From Cobetia sp. cqz5-12 (GTDB taxonomy: Bacteria; Pseudomonadota; Gammaproteobacteria; Pseudomonadales; Halomonadaceae): a stretch of DNA of 64,000 bases. The stretch is taken from contig NZ_CP044522.1 of NCBI RefSeq assembly GCF_016495405.1, forward strand, positions 1,178,001-1,242,000, given 5' to 3'. Under the pieces are notes generated by a model. The model did not search any database, was not told where the DNA came from, and saw only the letters and a program-made list of their open reading frames with translations. Shown in pieces: positions 55,812-64,000 of the stretch (position 1 is the first letter of the stretch; each line of letters begins with the position of its first letter). Both the position numbers and the translations under genes were made by a program.

Positions 55812-57023
55812 ATGACACAACGTATCTTGATCCGCGCCACCGGTGCGGCTCGTCCGGGACAGCTGGCAGGGCTCGGTCAGGCGCTGGCGCGCAGTGGCGC
55901 ACGACTGCTGGACATCAATCAGAGCGTGACCTTCGGGCTGGTGTCACTGGAAGCGCTGGTGGCGCTGGGTGCGGAGTCTGATCTGGAAGCCGCGCTGGCC
56001 GCCGCCGGTGAACAGTTGGGGCTGGATGTGCAGGCCGTGCAGGTCGGTGCCGAGGAATATGCACGCTGGAGTCATCAGGCGGAGCGCCCGCGCTGGATTC
56101 TGACGCTGCTGGCGCCGCGTCTGCCGGCCGGTATTCTGGCCGAGGTCGGCGGTCTGACGGCCGAGTTCGACATTACCGTCGAGCTGATGCATCGACTGTC
56201 GGGGCGCGAGCCGCTGGATGGCGAGTCACCGGCCGAAGGCGCCTGTATCGAGTGCTGGCTGCGCCTGCCGGAGCACGACACCGACATCAATGCGCTGCGC
56301 GAGAAGGCATTGGCATTGGGGGCACTGCACGGTGTCGATATCGCGATCCAGGAAGACGATATCTGGCGTCGTCATCGTCGCCTGATCTGCTTCGACATGG
56401 ATTCGACGCTGATCCAGACCGAAGTGATCGATGAGCTGGCACGCCGTCACGGTGTCGGCGAGGAAGTCTCGCAAGTCACCGAGCGGGCCATGCGGGGCGA
56501 GCTGGACTTCCAGGAAAGCTTTCGTGAACGCATGAGCAAGCTCAAGGGGCTGGATGAGTCGGTGCTGGCGGATATCGCCGCCAATCTGCCGCTGATGGAT
56601 GGGGTCGAGCGCCTGATGGCCAATCTCAAGGCGCTGGGCTACCGCACCGCGATCCTGTCCGGTGGTTTCACCTATTTCGCACGCCATCTCCAGGAACTGC
56701 TCGGGTTTGATGAGATTCACGCCAACGAGCTGGTGATCGTCGATGGCAAGGTCACCGGCGAGGTGCGTGAACCGATCGTCGATGCCGAGCGCAAGGCGCT
56801 GCTGCTGCGCGAGATCGCCGAGCGTCATGGCCTGCGCATGGAGCAGACCATCGCCGTCGGGGATGGCGCCAACGACCTCAAGATGCTCGCCGAAGCGGGC
56901 CTGGGCATTGCCTTCCGCGCCAAGCCACTGGTACGCGAAAAGGCGCGCCAGTCGATCTCTACCCTGGGACTGGATGCCGTGCTCTATCTGATGGGCTATC
57001 GCCAGCAGGATCTCGAGCATTGA
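55812..57023 (+). CDS. serB: Phosphoserine phosphatase with tandem ACT domains
   Basis: SerB (403 aa) dephosphorylates phosphoserine, the last step of serine synthesis. Two N-terminal ACT-like domains (about 1-90 and 95-180) precede a HAD phosphatase domain with DMDSTL (Asp195 nucleophile, Asp197), SGGFTYF and GDGANDLKML. The tandem ACT architecture, suggesting allosteric serine control, matches Pseudomonas-type SerB. The parC-serB-psd-rhdA neighbourhood is also seen in Pseudomonas, there without the EF-P genes. Confidence 0.97.
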   Translation: MTQRILIRATGAARPGQLAGLGQALARSGARLLDINQSVTFGLVSLEALVALGAESDLEAALAAAGEQLGLDVQAVQVGAEEYARWSHQAERPRWILTLLAPRLPAGILAEVGGLTAEFDITVELMHRLSGREPLDGESPAEGACIECWLRLPEHDTDINALREKALALGALHGVDIAIQEDDIWRRHRRLICFDMDSTLIQTEVIDELARRHGVGEEVSQVTERAMRGELDFQESFRERMSKLKGLDESVLADIAANLPLMDGVERLMANLKALGYRTAILSGGFTYFARHLQELLGFDEIHANELVIVDGKVTGEVREPIVDAERKALLLREIAERHGLRMEQTIAVGDGANDLKMLAEAGLGIAFRAKPLVREKARQSISTLGLDAVLYLMGYRQQDLEH

Positions 57024-57079
57024 TCCGTGATTCAGCCGCTGAATGCCTGCGCTGAGTGACAAGTCAGTGTGTGAGTGAC

Positions 57080-57115
57080 AACGCCCCCATCGCCGTCGTG
57101 GTGGGGGCGTTTTCG
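57080..57115 (+). terminator. Terminator after serB
   Basis: A 12-bp stem (AACGCCCCCA pairing with TGGGGGCGTT, plus a G-U and a C-G pair), an 8-nt loop, then TTCG. Confidence 0.85.
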
Positions 57116-57290
57116 TGGGTGCGATCCGACCGCGCATCTAGTCCCAAAGCAGCACGGTCGTTTCAGGGCCGAGGGCTAGACTGGAAGAGAGTATCGACGA
57201 TGGCGTCATTCGCTGGATTTGTCCGCCGGATGAGGCCGTCAGTCGATGCCATACCAGAACGCCACTCGCCACGCCGTCAGGAGTTTGCCC

Positions 57291-57539
57291 ATGCCGTCAC
57301 CCTATGACGATGAACTGCACCTGCTGTGTCTGTTCCCGCATGACGCCGCCCTCAAGGGCTTGAAGATTCGCCACGATGCAAGTCCCGACATGGTGGCCGC
57401 TGCCGAGCGTCTGCACGCCAAGGGGCTGACCACGCTGCCCGATGGCGGTTATCTGACCTCCGTGGGTCGCGAGGCCGCCGAGCATGCCCACCGTCTCAAT
57501 GACCTGCTTCACGTCCCGATGGCCATGACGGGCACCTGA
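57291..57539 (+). CDS. Small conserved protein of TIGR02647 type
   Basis: An 82-aa cytoplasmic protein: LHLLCLFPHDAALKGLKIRHDASPD..AAAERLHAKGL, then TLPDGGYLTSVGREAAEHAH. This resembles the uncharacterised TIGR02647 family of Pseudomonas and relatives. The pattern of helices plus a DGGYLT beta-turn and 'LGR/VGREAAEHA' looks like a winged-helix fold, suggesting nucleic-acid binding, but no function is known. The ATG at 57291 has CAGGAG upstream. Confidence 0.8.
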   Translation: MPSPYDDELHLLCLFPHDAALKGLKIRHDASPDMVAAAERLHAKGLTTLPDGGYLTSVGREAAEHAHRLNDLLHVPMAMTGT

Positions 57540-57576
57540 GTTCGCCCGTTGGCTTGAATCGCTGATCGCGAGAAGA

Positions 57577-57614
57577 AAAAACGCCCCATGGCCGAAAGCC
57601 ACGGGGCGTTTTCG
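57577..57614. terminator. Terminator between the small gene and the CHMI gene
   Basis: A stem of AAAACGCCCC-A-TGGC with GCC-A-CGGGGCGTTTT (one mismatch) and a short loop. T-tracts occur on both strands. Confidence 0.85.
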
Positions 57615-57717
57615 TATGCGGCCTCAGGGGTGGTGAGTCACCCGTGCGCCGCGTGCGCGGGGATGTCACTCCTGACACGTCTTGTATGACATGCCTTGTG
57701 TGACACGCCCTGTGCGC

Positions 57718-58077
57718 TCAGGCCTTGTGCTTGCGATAGGTAGCGCGGGTGATCTCGACGATCTCCACGCTGACTTCACGTGCCGCCTCGCAGTGAGGCT
57801 TGAGGGCCTCCATCAGGATATCCGCGAGGCGCGACTTGTCGTCATCGCTGCGGCCTTCCAGCTGGTGGCAGTGCAGATTGACGAAGCCGTGCTTGTGCGC
57901 CAGTGGCGCCTGATTGCCGGCCAGTCGCCAGTGGCGCCAGCTTTCCGCGCGCACCTTGATGTCGGTTTCCTTGAACAGGCCGCTGTGCATGGCGGCGGCA
58001 TGCAGGTCATCCATGATCGCGTCCATGTCGAGGCTGGGGGCCAGACTGTCGGCATAATCAATGACGAGGTGGGGCAT
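57718..58077 (-). CDS. CHMI-family isomerase (5-carboxymethyl-2-hydroxymuconate isomerase-like tautomerase)
   Basis: A 119-aa member of the tautomerase superfamily starting MPHLVIDYADSLAP, where Pro2 becomes the catalytic N-terminal proline after Met removal. The R-A-E-S-W and NLHCHQLEGRS segments fit the HpaF/CHMI family. HpaF acts in homoprotocatechuate (4-hydroxyphenylacetate) breakdown, but no other hpa gene is nearby, so the true substrate is unclear. The start at Pro2 and the AAGGAG site support the ATG at 58077. Confidence 0.85.
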   Translation of the reverse strand: MPHLVIDYADSLAPSLDMDAIMDDLHAAAMHSGLFKETDIKVRAESWRHWRLAGNQAPLAHKHGFVNLHCHQLEGRSDDDKSRLADILMEALKPHCEAAREVSVEIVEITRATYRKHKA

Positions 58078-58202
58078 GTGATGGGCTCCTTGAGCATGGC
58101 CACGCCTCTCAGGGCGTGTGCCGATGATGAAATTGGCCAGCGATAGTAGCAAATTTTGTGCAGCACGCCGCCTGTTGTTGCCTCACGCTGCCAGTGCGCC
58201 AT

Positions 58203-59444
58203 TCACGCGCTGGCGATGATACCCGTCAGGTTGAGCGAAGATGGCTCGCGTCCGTCGCCCGCAGAGGAAGACGCCGAAGGGCCAGTGGCGGTAGCGTCGA
58301 CTCCCGGATGTGTCTTGGACACAGGGGGATTGGACATTGTGGGCTTGGACAGAGGGGGCTTGGAAAGAGGTGTCTTGGAGCGTCGGCCGGGCACTTCACG
58401 TACCAGGCGCGGCATCAAGAAGCCGGGCAGATGCTCAAGCAGCGCTTCCATCAGGTTGCAGGCCTCTTCATCGCTGACCGCGAAGTGGGCGGCGCCCTGC
58501 ACGGGGTCGAAGGCATGCAGGTAGTAGGGCAGTACGCCGCACTCGAAGAGACGCTCGGCGAGGGCCGTCTGCACTTCCACGCTGTCATTGACGCCGCGCA
58601 GGATGACGCCCTGGTTGAGCAGGGTGACACCGGCACTCTTGAGGCGAGTCATGGCGGCAGCGACGGCGTCGTCCAGCTCGTTGGCATGGTTGGTGTGAAT
58701 GACCAGCACCTTCTGCAGGCGTGTAGCGCCCAGCCAGCCGAGCAACTCATCATTGACGCGGTCCGGAATCACCACCGGCAGGCGGGTGTGGATGCGCAGA
58801 CGCTTGAGATGCGGTATCTCGCCCAGTGACGCCACCAGCCACGCCAGGCGCTTGTCGGGGGAGACCAGCGGGTCGCCGCCGGACAGGATCACCTCGTGGA
58901 TGCGCTCATCGGCACGCAGGTAGTCGAGAATATCCTGCCACTGCGCGCGGCTGGGCTGATGGTCGTCATAGGGGAAGTGACGGCGGAAGCAGTAGCGGCA
59001 GTTGATCGCGCAGCCACCGCTGGCCATCAGCAGCACCCGGTTGGTGTACTTGTGGATCAGCCCCGGCAGCGGCGTATGCTCGGCCTCTTCCAGCGGATCG
59101 GTGACGTAGCCGTCGAGTACGTCGGTCTCGGCGTCCAGCGGCAGCACCTGGCGCAATAGCGGGTCGTCGGGATCATTGGCGCGGATGCGGCTGGCATAGG
59201 CCTCGGGCACGCGGATCGCGAACAGTTCATGGCCGTCACGGGCGCCCGGCAGCCACTCGCGCTCAAGCCCCAGGCGCTCCAGCAGAGCCTGTGGAGAGCG
59301 GATCACGTCGCGTAGCTGTGCACGCCAGTCATTCGGGGCCGACGGGGCTTCAGCGGCAGATGAGAAGGCCTCTGAGGCACGACTTTCGTGGCTGGTGTGC
59401 GGGATGGTATGCAAGGATGCAGGGGTTCGGGTTATCATGCGCAT
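58203..59444 (-). CDS. epmB: EF-P beta-lysylation protein / lysine 2,3-aminomutase EpmB
   Basis: EpmB (413 aa) converts (S)-alpha-lysine to (R)-beta-lysine for attachment to EF-P. The radical-SAM cluster cysteines are Cys145, Cys149 and Cys152 in [20 protein letters not shown] binding is expected in the [11 protein letters not shown] region. Beyond the catalytic core lies a C-terminal tail of about 60 residues with S-K-x-P-x pentads and a low-complexity end, absent from E. coli EpmB (342 aa). It is divergent from efp; the starts are 85 bp apart. Confidence 0.94.
   Translation of the reverse strand: MRMITRTPASLHTIPHTSHESRASEAFSSAAEAPSAPNDWRAQLRDVIRSPQALLERLGLEREWLPGARDGHELFAIRVPEAYASRIRANDPDDPLLRQVLPLDAETDVLDGYVTDPLEEAEHTPLPGLIHKYTNRVLLMASGGCAINCRYCFRRHFPYDDHQPSRAQWQDILDYLRADERIHEVILSGGDPLVSPDKRLAWLVASLGEIPHLKRLRIHTRLPVVIPDRVNDELLGWLGATRLQKVLVIHTNHANELDDAVAAAMTRLKSAGVTLLNQGVILRGVNDSVEVQTALAERLFECGVLPYYLHAFDPVQGAAHFAVSDEEACNLMEALLEHLPGFLMPRLVREVPGRRSKTPLSKPPLSKPTMSNPPVSKTHPGVDATATGPSASSSAGDGREPSSLNLTGIIASA
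58315..58374 (-). repeat. Four 15-bp tandem repeats in the epmB 3' end
   Basis: Plus-strand copies begin TTGGA at 58315, 58330, 58345 and 58360, with a fifth partial copy at 58375. They encode the S-K/N-x-P-x pentads of the EpmB tail. Confidence 0.9.
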
Positions 59445-59529
59445 CACTTCTAGTCATGATTGCAGCCAATTGACTGCAATCTGGAATTCATGGCGGGCAA
59501 GACCCGTTAACGAGTCGAGAGCGAGCAAG

Positions 59530-60096
59530 ATGGCCAACTATTCTACCAACGAATTCAAGTCCGGTCTGAAAGTGATGCTGGACAATGATCCCTGTGCCAT
59601 CGTCGATAACGAACTGGTCAAGCCGGGCAAGGGCCAGGCCTTCAACCGCGTCAAGCTGCGCAACCTGAAGACCGGTCGTGTATGGGAGCGTACTTTCAAG
59701 TCCGGTGAGAGCATCGAAGCCGCCGATGTCATGGAAGTCGACATGGAATACCTCTACACCGACGGTGAGATGTGGCACTTCATGCGTACCGATGGCTCCT
59801 TCGAGCAGTACGCTGTCGATGGCAAGGCGCTGGGCGACACGGTCAAGTGGCTGAAAGAGCAGGTCGTCTACACCATCACGCTGTGGAACGACAACGCGAT
59901 CGCCGTCACCGCGCCGAACTTCATCGAGCTAGAAGTCGTCGAGACGGACCCGGGTCTCAAGGGCGACACCGCCAACGGTGGCTCCAAGCCGGCGACCCTG
60001 TCTTCCGGTGCCGTGGTGCGTGTGCCGCTGTTCATCAACCAGGGCGAAGTCCTCAAGGTCGATACCCGCAGCGCCGAGTACGTGTCTCGCGCCTGA
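59530..60096 (+). CDS. efp: Elongation factor P
   Basis: EF-P (188 aa) rescues ribosomes stalled at polyproline. Lys34, at the tip of domain I in KPGKGQAF, is the residue beta-lysylated by EpmA. Three domains are complete, with [19 protein letters not shown] in domain III. The start MANYSTNEF matches the family. It is flanked by epmB (divergent) and epmA (120 bp downstream). No epmC, the Lys34 hydroxylase gene, is in the window. Confidence 0.98.
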   Translation: MANYSTNEFKSGLKVMLDNDPCAIVDNELVKPGKGQAFNRVKLRNLKTGRVWERTFKSGESIEAADVMEVDMEYLYTDGEMWHFMRTDGSFEQYAVDGKALGDTVKWLKEQVVYTITLWNDNAIAVTAPNFIELEVVETDPGLKGDTANGGSKPATLSSGAVVRVPLFINQGEVLKVDTRSAEYVSRA

Positions 60097-60123
60097 GCCC
60101 TTTCGCTCACGTCGTGAACACCC

Positions 60124-60156
60124 TGATGCCTCGCCTCGTGCGGGGCATCATCGTTT
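60124..60156 (+). terminator. Terminator-like stem after efp
   Basis: An 11-bp stem TGATGCCTCGC/GCGGGGCATCA (one G-U pair) with a 5-nt loop, then TCGTTTG. It may reduce read-through from efp into epmA. Confidence 0.6.
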
Positions 60157-60216
60157 GTGCCGGTCACTCCTTCAGGTTGGCCACTGTCCCTTGCCGTTCC
60201 ACTCGTCGAGCTCGCC

Positions 60217-61314
60217 ATGTCAGACGTCCATATTCCCGCTGATGCTTCAAAGTCCCCCTTGCCGCATGACTGGGCGCCCACTGCCACGCGCGAGCGGCTC
60301 GTCCAGCGCGCGCGTCTGATCAATGAAGTGCGCACCTTCTTCGCCGAGCGTGAGGTGCTGGAGGTGGAAACCCCGGTACTGGGGCAGGCCGGTTCGACGG
60401 ATGTCGGTCTCGCGTCATTGTCCTTGACCGCGCAGTTGCCGGGCGAGCGGGAGCGTGTGGCGATGTGGCTGCAGACCTCCCCGGAATTTCACATGAAGCG
60501 GCTGCTAGCAGCCGGCAGCGGGTCGATCTTCCAGATCGCGCGTGCCTTCCGCGATGGCGAGGTCAGCCGCCGCCACAATCCCGAGTTCTGCATGCTGGAG
60601 TGGTATCGCCCCGGCATGAGCCTTGAGGCGCTGATGACGGAGACCTGCGAGTTGATCCGGCGCGTGATGGCGCTCGGGGCACAGCTGACCGGTCAGCCGT
60701 CGTTGCTCACTGCGCCTCAAGACGCCCAGACCAGGCCTGCCATCACGCCTTACCGTGCGCTGTTTCGCCGTGTGCTGGCGCTGGATCCCTTCACGGCCTC
60801 GCTTGAGGAGCTACGAGCCGCCTGTGCGCGAGAATGTGAGGTCGCGGCTGACGACTGGTCGCATGAGACCTGCCTGGATGCGCTGATGAGCCTGGTGATC
60901 GAGCCGACTCTTGGCTCAAGGTCACAGGGCGCAGGAGCGCAGGGGCAGGCTACCGTGGAGCTGGTCACCGAGTATCCGGCCGCACAGGCTGCCTTGGCGC
61001 GCAAGCATCAGGACAGTGAGGGTGATTGGGTGGCGTCGCGCTTCGAGGCCTACGTGGCGGGCATCGAGCTGGCCAACGGCTATGACGAGCTGACCGATGC
61101 CAGTGAGCAGGCGGCGCGCTTTGCCGAAGACAATGCGGCGCGAGTCGCCCAGGGCCTGCCTGAGGTAGCGGTGGATCAGCGCCTGGTGGCGGCCTTGCAG
61201 GCGGGGATGCCCGCAGGGAGCGGGGTGGCGCTGGGGCTGGATCGTCTGATCATGCTGGCGCTGGGGGAGTGCGATATCTCGGCGGTCATCGCTTTCCCGG
61301 CATCACGTGCTTGA
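60217..61314 (+). CDS. epmA: EF-P lysine lysyltransferase EpmA
   Basis: EpmA (PoxA/GenX, 365 aa) is a lysyl-tRNA-synthetase paralogue without the anticodon domain that ligates beta-lysine to EF-P Lys34. Class II motifs are visible: motif 2 FRDGE...RRHNPEFCMLEWYR, and motif 3 GVALGLDRLIMLALG. TPVLGQAGSTDVGLASL is typical of GenX. Length slightly exceeds E. coli (325). The start has only a weak ribosome site, so it may be translated poorly or from read-through of efp. Confidence 0.96.
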   Translation: MSDVHIPADASKSPLPHDWAPTATRERLVQRARLINEVRTFFAEREVLEVETPVLGQAGSTDVGLASLSLTAQLPGERERVAMWLQTSPEFHMKRLLAAGSGSIFQIARAFRDGEVSRRHNPEFCMLEWYRPGMSLEALMTETCELIRRVMALGAQLTGQPSLLTAPQDAQTRPAITPYRALFRRVLALDPFTASLEELRAACARECEVAADDWSHETCLDALMSLVIEPTLGSRSQGAGAQGQATVELVTEYPAAQAALARKHQDSEGDWVASRFEAYVAGIELANGYDELTDASEQAARFAEDNAARVAQGLPEVAVDQRLVAALQAGMPAGSGVALGLDRLIMLALGECDISAVIAFPASRA

Positions 61315-61788
61315 GAGCCGACATGAGAGGCAGCTTTCGATGTGATTTGCGTGAATCCCAGCGTTTATTGCCAACACGCTTGCCGAGCGTGCGTCGACTA
61401 GACTGGAGAAGTCAGCGTGGAGGGTTGGCGCTTGCCGGCGAAGCTCGCAGGCAAGGGGATGGCAGGACCAGGGCAATGGTCGCAGCGGGTCTTCTTTTAT
61501 CGGGCATGGTGAAAGAAGGCGACAGATGATGGCTCGAACCCTCGGAGCCTTCGAGGCATCATCCGGCAGTCGCGTCGTGAGAGCGTGACGCCCGTCATGG
61601 AGGACTCTGATCTGTTTGGGCACTGAAGGTAGTGATCACCCCGATGGCAACGTTCATCGCGGGGCAAGGCAAGAAGGCGAGGAGCGCGGTCAGTCTCCTG
61701 TCGTTAAAAAGGGAAGCCAGGGGCTTCCCTTTTTTTATGTGCGGGCTTTATGCACGAGTGTCGTGCTCGCGCTCCGCCAGGCCTGACC
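61315..61788. other. 474-bp region between epmA and psd
   Basis: I find no gene with recognisable protein character. It has a CTAGACTGGAGAAG motif (about 61398-61411), similar to a CTAGACTGGAAGAG motif at about 57175 and -10-like (TAGACT). The strong terminator at 61706-61736 closes the region on the psd side. A small RNA is possible but unsupported. Confidence 0.45.
61706..61736. terminator. Strong bidirectional terminator
   Basis: A perfect 13-bp stem AAAAAGGGAAGCC/GGCTTCCCTTTTT with a 3-nt loop. It lies 53 bp past the psd stop on the minus strand and also stops rightward transcripts. Confidence 0.93.
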
Positions 61789-62706
61789 TTATTTCTCGTC
61801 TGTGGCCGGCGTGTCCTGCGCCGTCTCTGTCGCATGCTCTTCTGCCTCGGCCGGGGCCGGCGCTGTCGCAGACGGACGCATGCCGAGTGACTGCCCCATG
61901 CTGACCTTCTGGCCCGGCGTCAGGGCGTCATCGAACTCGACGCTGTCCGGGAAGCACATCACCACGGTGGAGCCGAGCTGGAAGCGGCCCATCTCGGCAC
62001 CATGCGCCAGTTCGATGAGTTGATCGAAACGGGTCGTCTCGACATCACCGGAAAGCGGCGTGACCTGACCACTCCAGACGGTCTTGATCGCCGCGACGAT
62101 CATCGCGCCGACCAGCACCATCGCCATCGGACCGTGTTCGGTCTCGAAGATGCATACCAGTCGCTCGTTGCGCGCGAAGAGGCCCGGCACGTGCTTGGCA
62201 GTGGCTTCGTTGACCGAGAACAGGCTTCCCGGGACATAGGCCATCTCGACCAGGCGACCGGCCACCGGCATATGGACGCGATGATAGTCCTTCGGTGACA
62301 GATAGACGGTGGCGAAGCGGCCGTTGCGGAAGGGGGCGGCGCGCTCTTCACTGCCACCCAGCAGCTGGGTCAGCGAGAACGCCTGACCCTTGGCCTGCAC
62401 CAGGGTGCCATGCTCGATGGCGCCGAACTGGGACAGCACGCCATCGGCCGGTGAGACCAGCCCTTCTCCGATGGGGCGGGCATCGGCCTTCAGCGCTCGG
62501 GTGAAGAAGTCATTGAAGCAGGCATAGGCGCGCGGATTCTCTTCCAGCGCTTCGCTCATGTTGACGTCGTAGGCCTTGATGAAACGCTCGATGAAGGTGT
62601 TCTTGACCCACGGATTGGTGCAGGCGGCGATACGGCCGATGAGGCGTGAGATCAGGTGCTGGGGCAGTGGGTACTGGCTCAGGGAAAACAGCTTGGCGCG
62701 ATCCAC
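61789..62706 (-). CDS. psd: Phosphatidylserine decarboxylase proenzyme
   Basis: Psd (305 aa) makes phosphatidylethanolamine from phosphatidylserine at the inner membrane. The self-cleavage motif LGST places the pyruvoyl-forming serine at Ser246. [17 protein letters not shown] and [14 protein letters not shown] are family motifs. The start is a GTG ([16 protein letters not shown]) behind AAGGAT; the GTG seven codons upstream lacks a ribosome site. After the LGST motif the alpha chain has an acidic Ala/Glu/Thr-rich tail of about 30 residues. Confidence 0.97.
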   Translation of the reverse strand: MDRAKLFSLSQYPLPQHLISRLIGRIAACTNPWVKNTFIERFIKAYDVNMSEALEENPRAYACFNDFFTRALKADARPIGEGLVSPADGVLSQFGAIEHGTLVQAKGQAFSLTQLLGGSEERAAPFRNGRFATVYLSPKDYHRVHMPVAGRLVEMAYVPGSLFSVNEATAKHVPGLFARNERLVCIFETEHGPMAMVLVGAMIVAAIKTVWSGQVTPLSGDVETTRFDQLIELAHGAEMGRFQLGSTVVMCFPDSVEFDDALTPGQKVSMGQSLGMRPSATAPAPAEAEEHATETAQDTPATDEK

Positions 62707-62743
62707 GATGGCGATCCTTGCAGGCACTTTCAGGAATGAAAAG

Positions 62744-62769
62744 CCCGCTCCTCGAGAGGGCGGGCGTTG
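62744..62769 (-). terminator. Terminator of the rhdA transcript
   Basis: On the minus strand GCCCGCC/AGCGGGC with one G-U pair is followed by TTTT. Two more stems (CTGCGG/CCGCAG at 62834-62849 and GCCTGGC/GCCAGGC at 62856-62876) lie between rhdA and psd. Confidence 0.7.
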
Positions 62770-62958
62770 GCCGGCTCAAGCGGCGGCCAGCAGTTGGGCT
62801 GCACCTTAGCCCATCGTCAATAACGGCTCAAGCCTGCGGATTGCCGCAGCCGTGGGCCTGGCGACAGTTGCCAGGCAGGCCATGCGCGTCATCCCGACAT
62901 GGCCTGCCTTGGCGTGCCGGCGCTCGAAAGGGGCATTCCAGTCTGCGATCGAGCGCCT

Positions 62959-63822
62959 TCAGCGTTCGATGGGCGTGTCGTCACGGTTGCCCCATTCCTT
63001 CCAGGAGCCCGGATAGGCGCGCACATCGCGGAAGCCCAGCGCCTGACCCACTAGCCAGGTCAGGCCGGAGCGGTGATGACTCTGGCAGTGCGTCACGATG
63101 TGCTGTTCGGGATTGAGGCCGCGAGCGCCCAGTTCGGTCACCAGCTCCGCATAGTCGCGGATGCGCAGGTTGCGCTCACGGTCCATGGCCTCGGTCCACT
63201 CGAAATGCACGGCGCCCGGGATATGGCCGAGGCGGGCGTTCTGGCCCTTTTCGCCGCGATACTCTTCCGCGGAGCGCGCATCCCAGACCACGACGCTCTC
63301 CTGCGGGTCCTCAGCGGCCAGCCGGTCGAGAATGTCTTCCCGCGTCGCCATCACGCTGGTGTCCATGTAGGCGGCATGATACTCGCTGGAGCTCCAGTCG
63401 CTGGCGGTGTCACTCAGTGGGAGGCCATCACCTTGCCATGCGTGCAGGCCACCATTGAGGTAGCTGTAGCGGGTATGGCCGAGCAGCGCCAGGGTCCACA
63501 GCAGGCGTCCGGCCCAGCCGCCGCCTTCATCGTCATAGGCCACCACATGGCTGTCGCGGGTGATGCCAAGCGCTGACATCACGTCAGACAGTGCCTCTGG
63601 GCTCGGCACGCCGGGAATGTCGTCATCATTGCTGCCGACCAGCTGCTTGAAGTCGAGCAGGCGAGCGCCGGGCACGTGACGCGCATGGCTCTCGGCTTTC
63701 AGCGGCACGTCGACGATCACGATATCAGGATGGTCGAGCACCTCCGCGAGCTGCTGCGGTTCGACGATCAAGGGCAGCAGGTCGGCTTCCGAGGGGGAAG
63801 GGTGTGAAGAGTCGTGAGACAT
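62959..63822 (-). CDS. rhdA: Rhodanese-type sulfurtransferase (thiosulfate or 3-mercaptopyruvate)
   Basis: A 287-aa tandem-rhodanese protein: inactive N-terminal domain (about 20-140) and active C-terminal domain with Cys246 in THCQSHHRSG. The CQ[ST]HHR loop is like the Azotobacter/Pseudomonas RhdA loop, not the CGSG-type loop of mercaptopyruvate sulfurtransferases, so I favour RhdA. The gene sits upstream of psd, the Pseudomonas order. The ATG at 63822 has AAGGAT; a start 12 codons upstream is less likely. Confidence 0.93.
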   Translation of the reverse strand: MSHDSSHPSPSEADLLPLIVEPQQLAEVLDHPDIVIVDVPLKAESHARHVPGARLLDFKQLVGSNDDDIPGVPSPEALSDVMSALGITRDSHVVAYDDEGGGWAGRLLWTLALLGHTRYSYLNGGLHAWQGDGLPLSDTASDWSSSEYHAAYMDTSVMATREDILDRLAAEDPQESVVVWDARSAEEYRGEKGQNARLGHIPGAVHFEWTEAMDRERNLRIRDYAELVTELGARGLNPEQHIVTHCQSHHRSGLTWLVGQALGFRDVRAYPGSWKEWGNRDDTPIER

Positions 63823-63880
63823 GGCGTAATCCTTGCTTCTACGAAAAGAGTGATCCATCCGGCATCATGGCACGTCGGCT

Positions 63881-63946
63881 GGCACTGTGGTCAAGTCACT
63901 GCGGTCAAGGCACTGCGATCAAGACACTGCAATCAAGGCACTGCGG
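63881..63946 (+). repeat. 14-bp tandem repeat, nearly five copies
   Basis: Four full copies (63891, 63905, 63919, 63933) of TCAAGGCACTGCGG-like units and a partial copy at 63881. They lie about 60 bp upstream of the rhdA start, possibly within its promoter region. The last 54 bp of the window (63947-64000) show no recognisable feature. Confidence 0.92.
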
Positions 63947-64000
63947 CGAGGCGAAGTGTCACCGCGCCAGATTCCTTGCCATCTTGTCCCCTGAAACGAC

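Noticed and set aside
63881..63946. CRISPR-like array
   Set aside because: Units of 14 bp are directly adjacent with no spacers. It is a plain tandem repeat, as are the other repeats in the window.

Overview
The window is a GC-rich, densely packed, single-genome stretch of bacterial chromosome from a gammaproteobacterium. Gene content and order point to the Oceanospirillales/Halomonadaceae, with a Halomonas- or Cobetia-like genome as my best guess. This is inferred from protein character and synteny, not from a search. It reads as core chromosome: 50 protein genes and one tRNA. I see no insertion sequence, integrase, prophage, CRISPR array or rRNA.

Layout. (a) 1-18215 keeps an order known from Pseudomonas aeruginosa: a LysR regulator divergent from leuCDB-asd, then fimV, truA, trpF, accD, folC, dedD, cvpA, purF and metZ (leucine, aspartate-family, tryptophan, fatty-acid, folate, purine and methionine synthesis, plus a polar-hub protein). 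(b) 18393-34000 is more accessory: cytochrome b561-yceI, a LysE exporter, a PF10014-like 2-oxoglutarate/Fe dioxygenase, two GGDEF-EAL proteins, trpI-like/trpBA, a lipoprotein hydrolase, tRNA-Arg(CCT) and a GT4 glycosyltransferase. (c) 34073-40249 holds cmoM, rsmC, greB, a TPR protein and nudF-yqiB-cpdA. (d) 40551-50222 holds cysDN, a complete nitric-oxide module (hmp/norR), cmoAB and pgi, and splits the conserved nudF-yqiB-cpdA/yqiA-parE-parC neighbourhood. (e) 50496-63822 holds yqiA-parE-parC-serB, a small TIGR02647-type protein, a CHMI-family tautomerase, epmB/efp/epmA, psd and rhdA.

Genes that work together: CmoA, CmoB and CmoM act in sequence on wobble uridine 34 of tRNA. EpmB and EpmA put beta-lysine on Lys34 of EF-P. 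NorR, three GT-N7-AC sites and a -24/-12 promoter form a full NO-sensing switch for flavohemoglobin. A TrpI-like LysR regulator faces trpBA across a T-N11-A palindrome.

Most notable non-gene signals: an 11-bp inverted repeat that could bury the ribosome-binding site of the dioxygenase mRNA; nested inverted repeats between cysD and cysN; a 90-nt polypurine tract upstream of the LysE gene; and many short imperfect tandem repeats of 14-18 bp, both between genes and at 3' ends of coding regions. I did not find an obviously new multi-gene system. The dioxygenase with its structured leader, next to a c-di-GMP enzyme, is the best candidate for undescribed biology.
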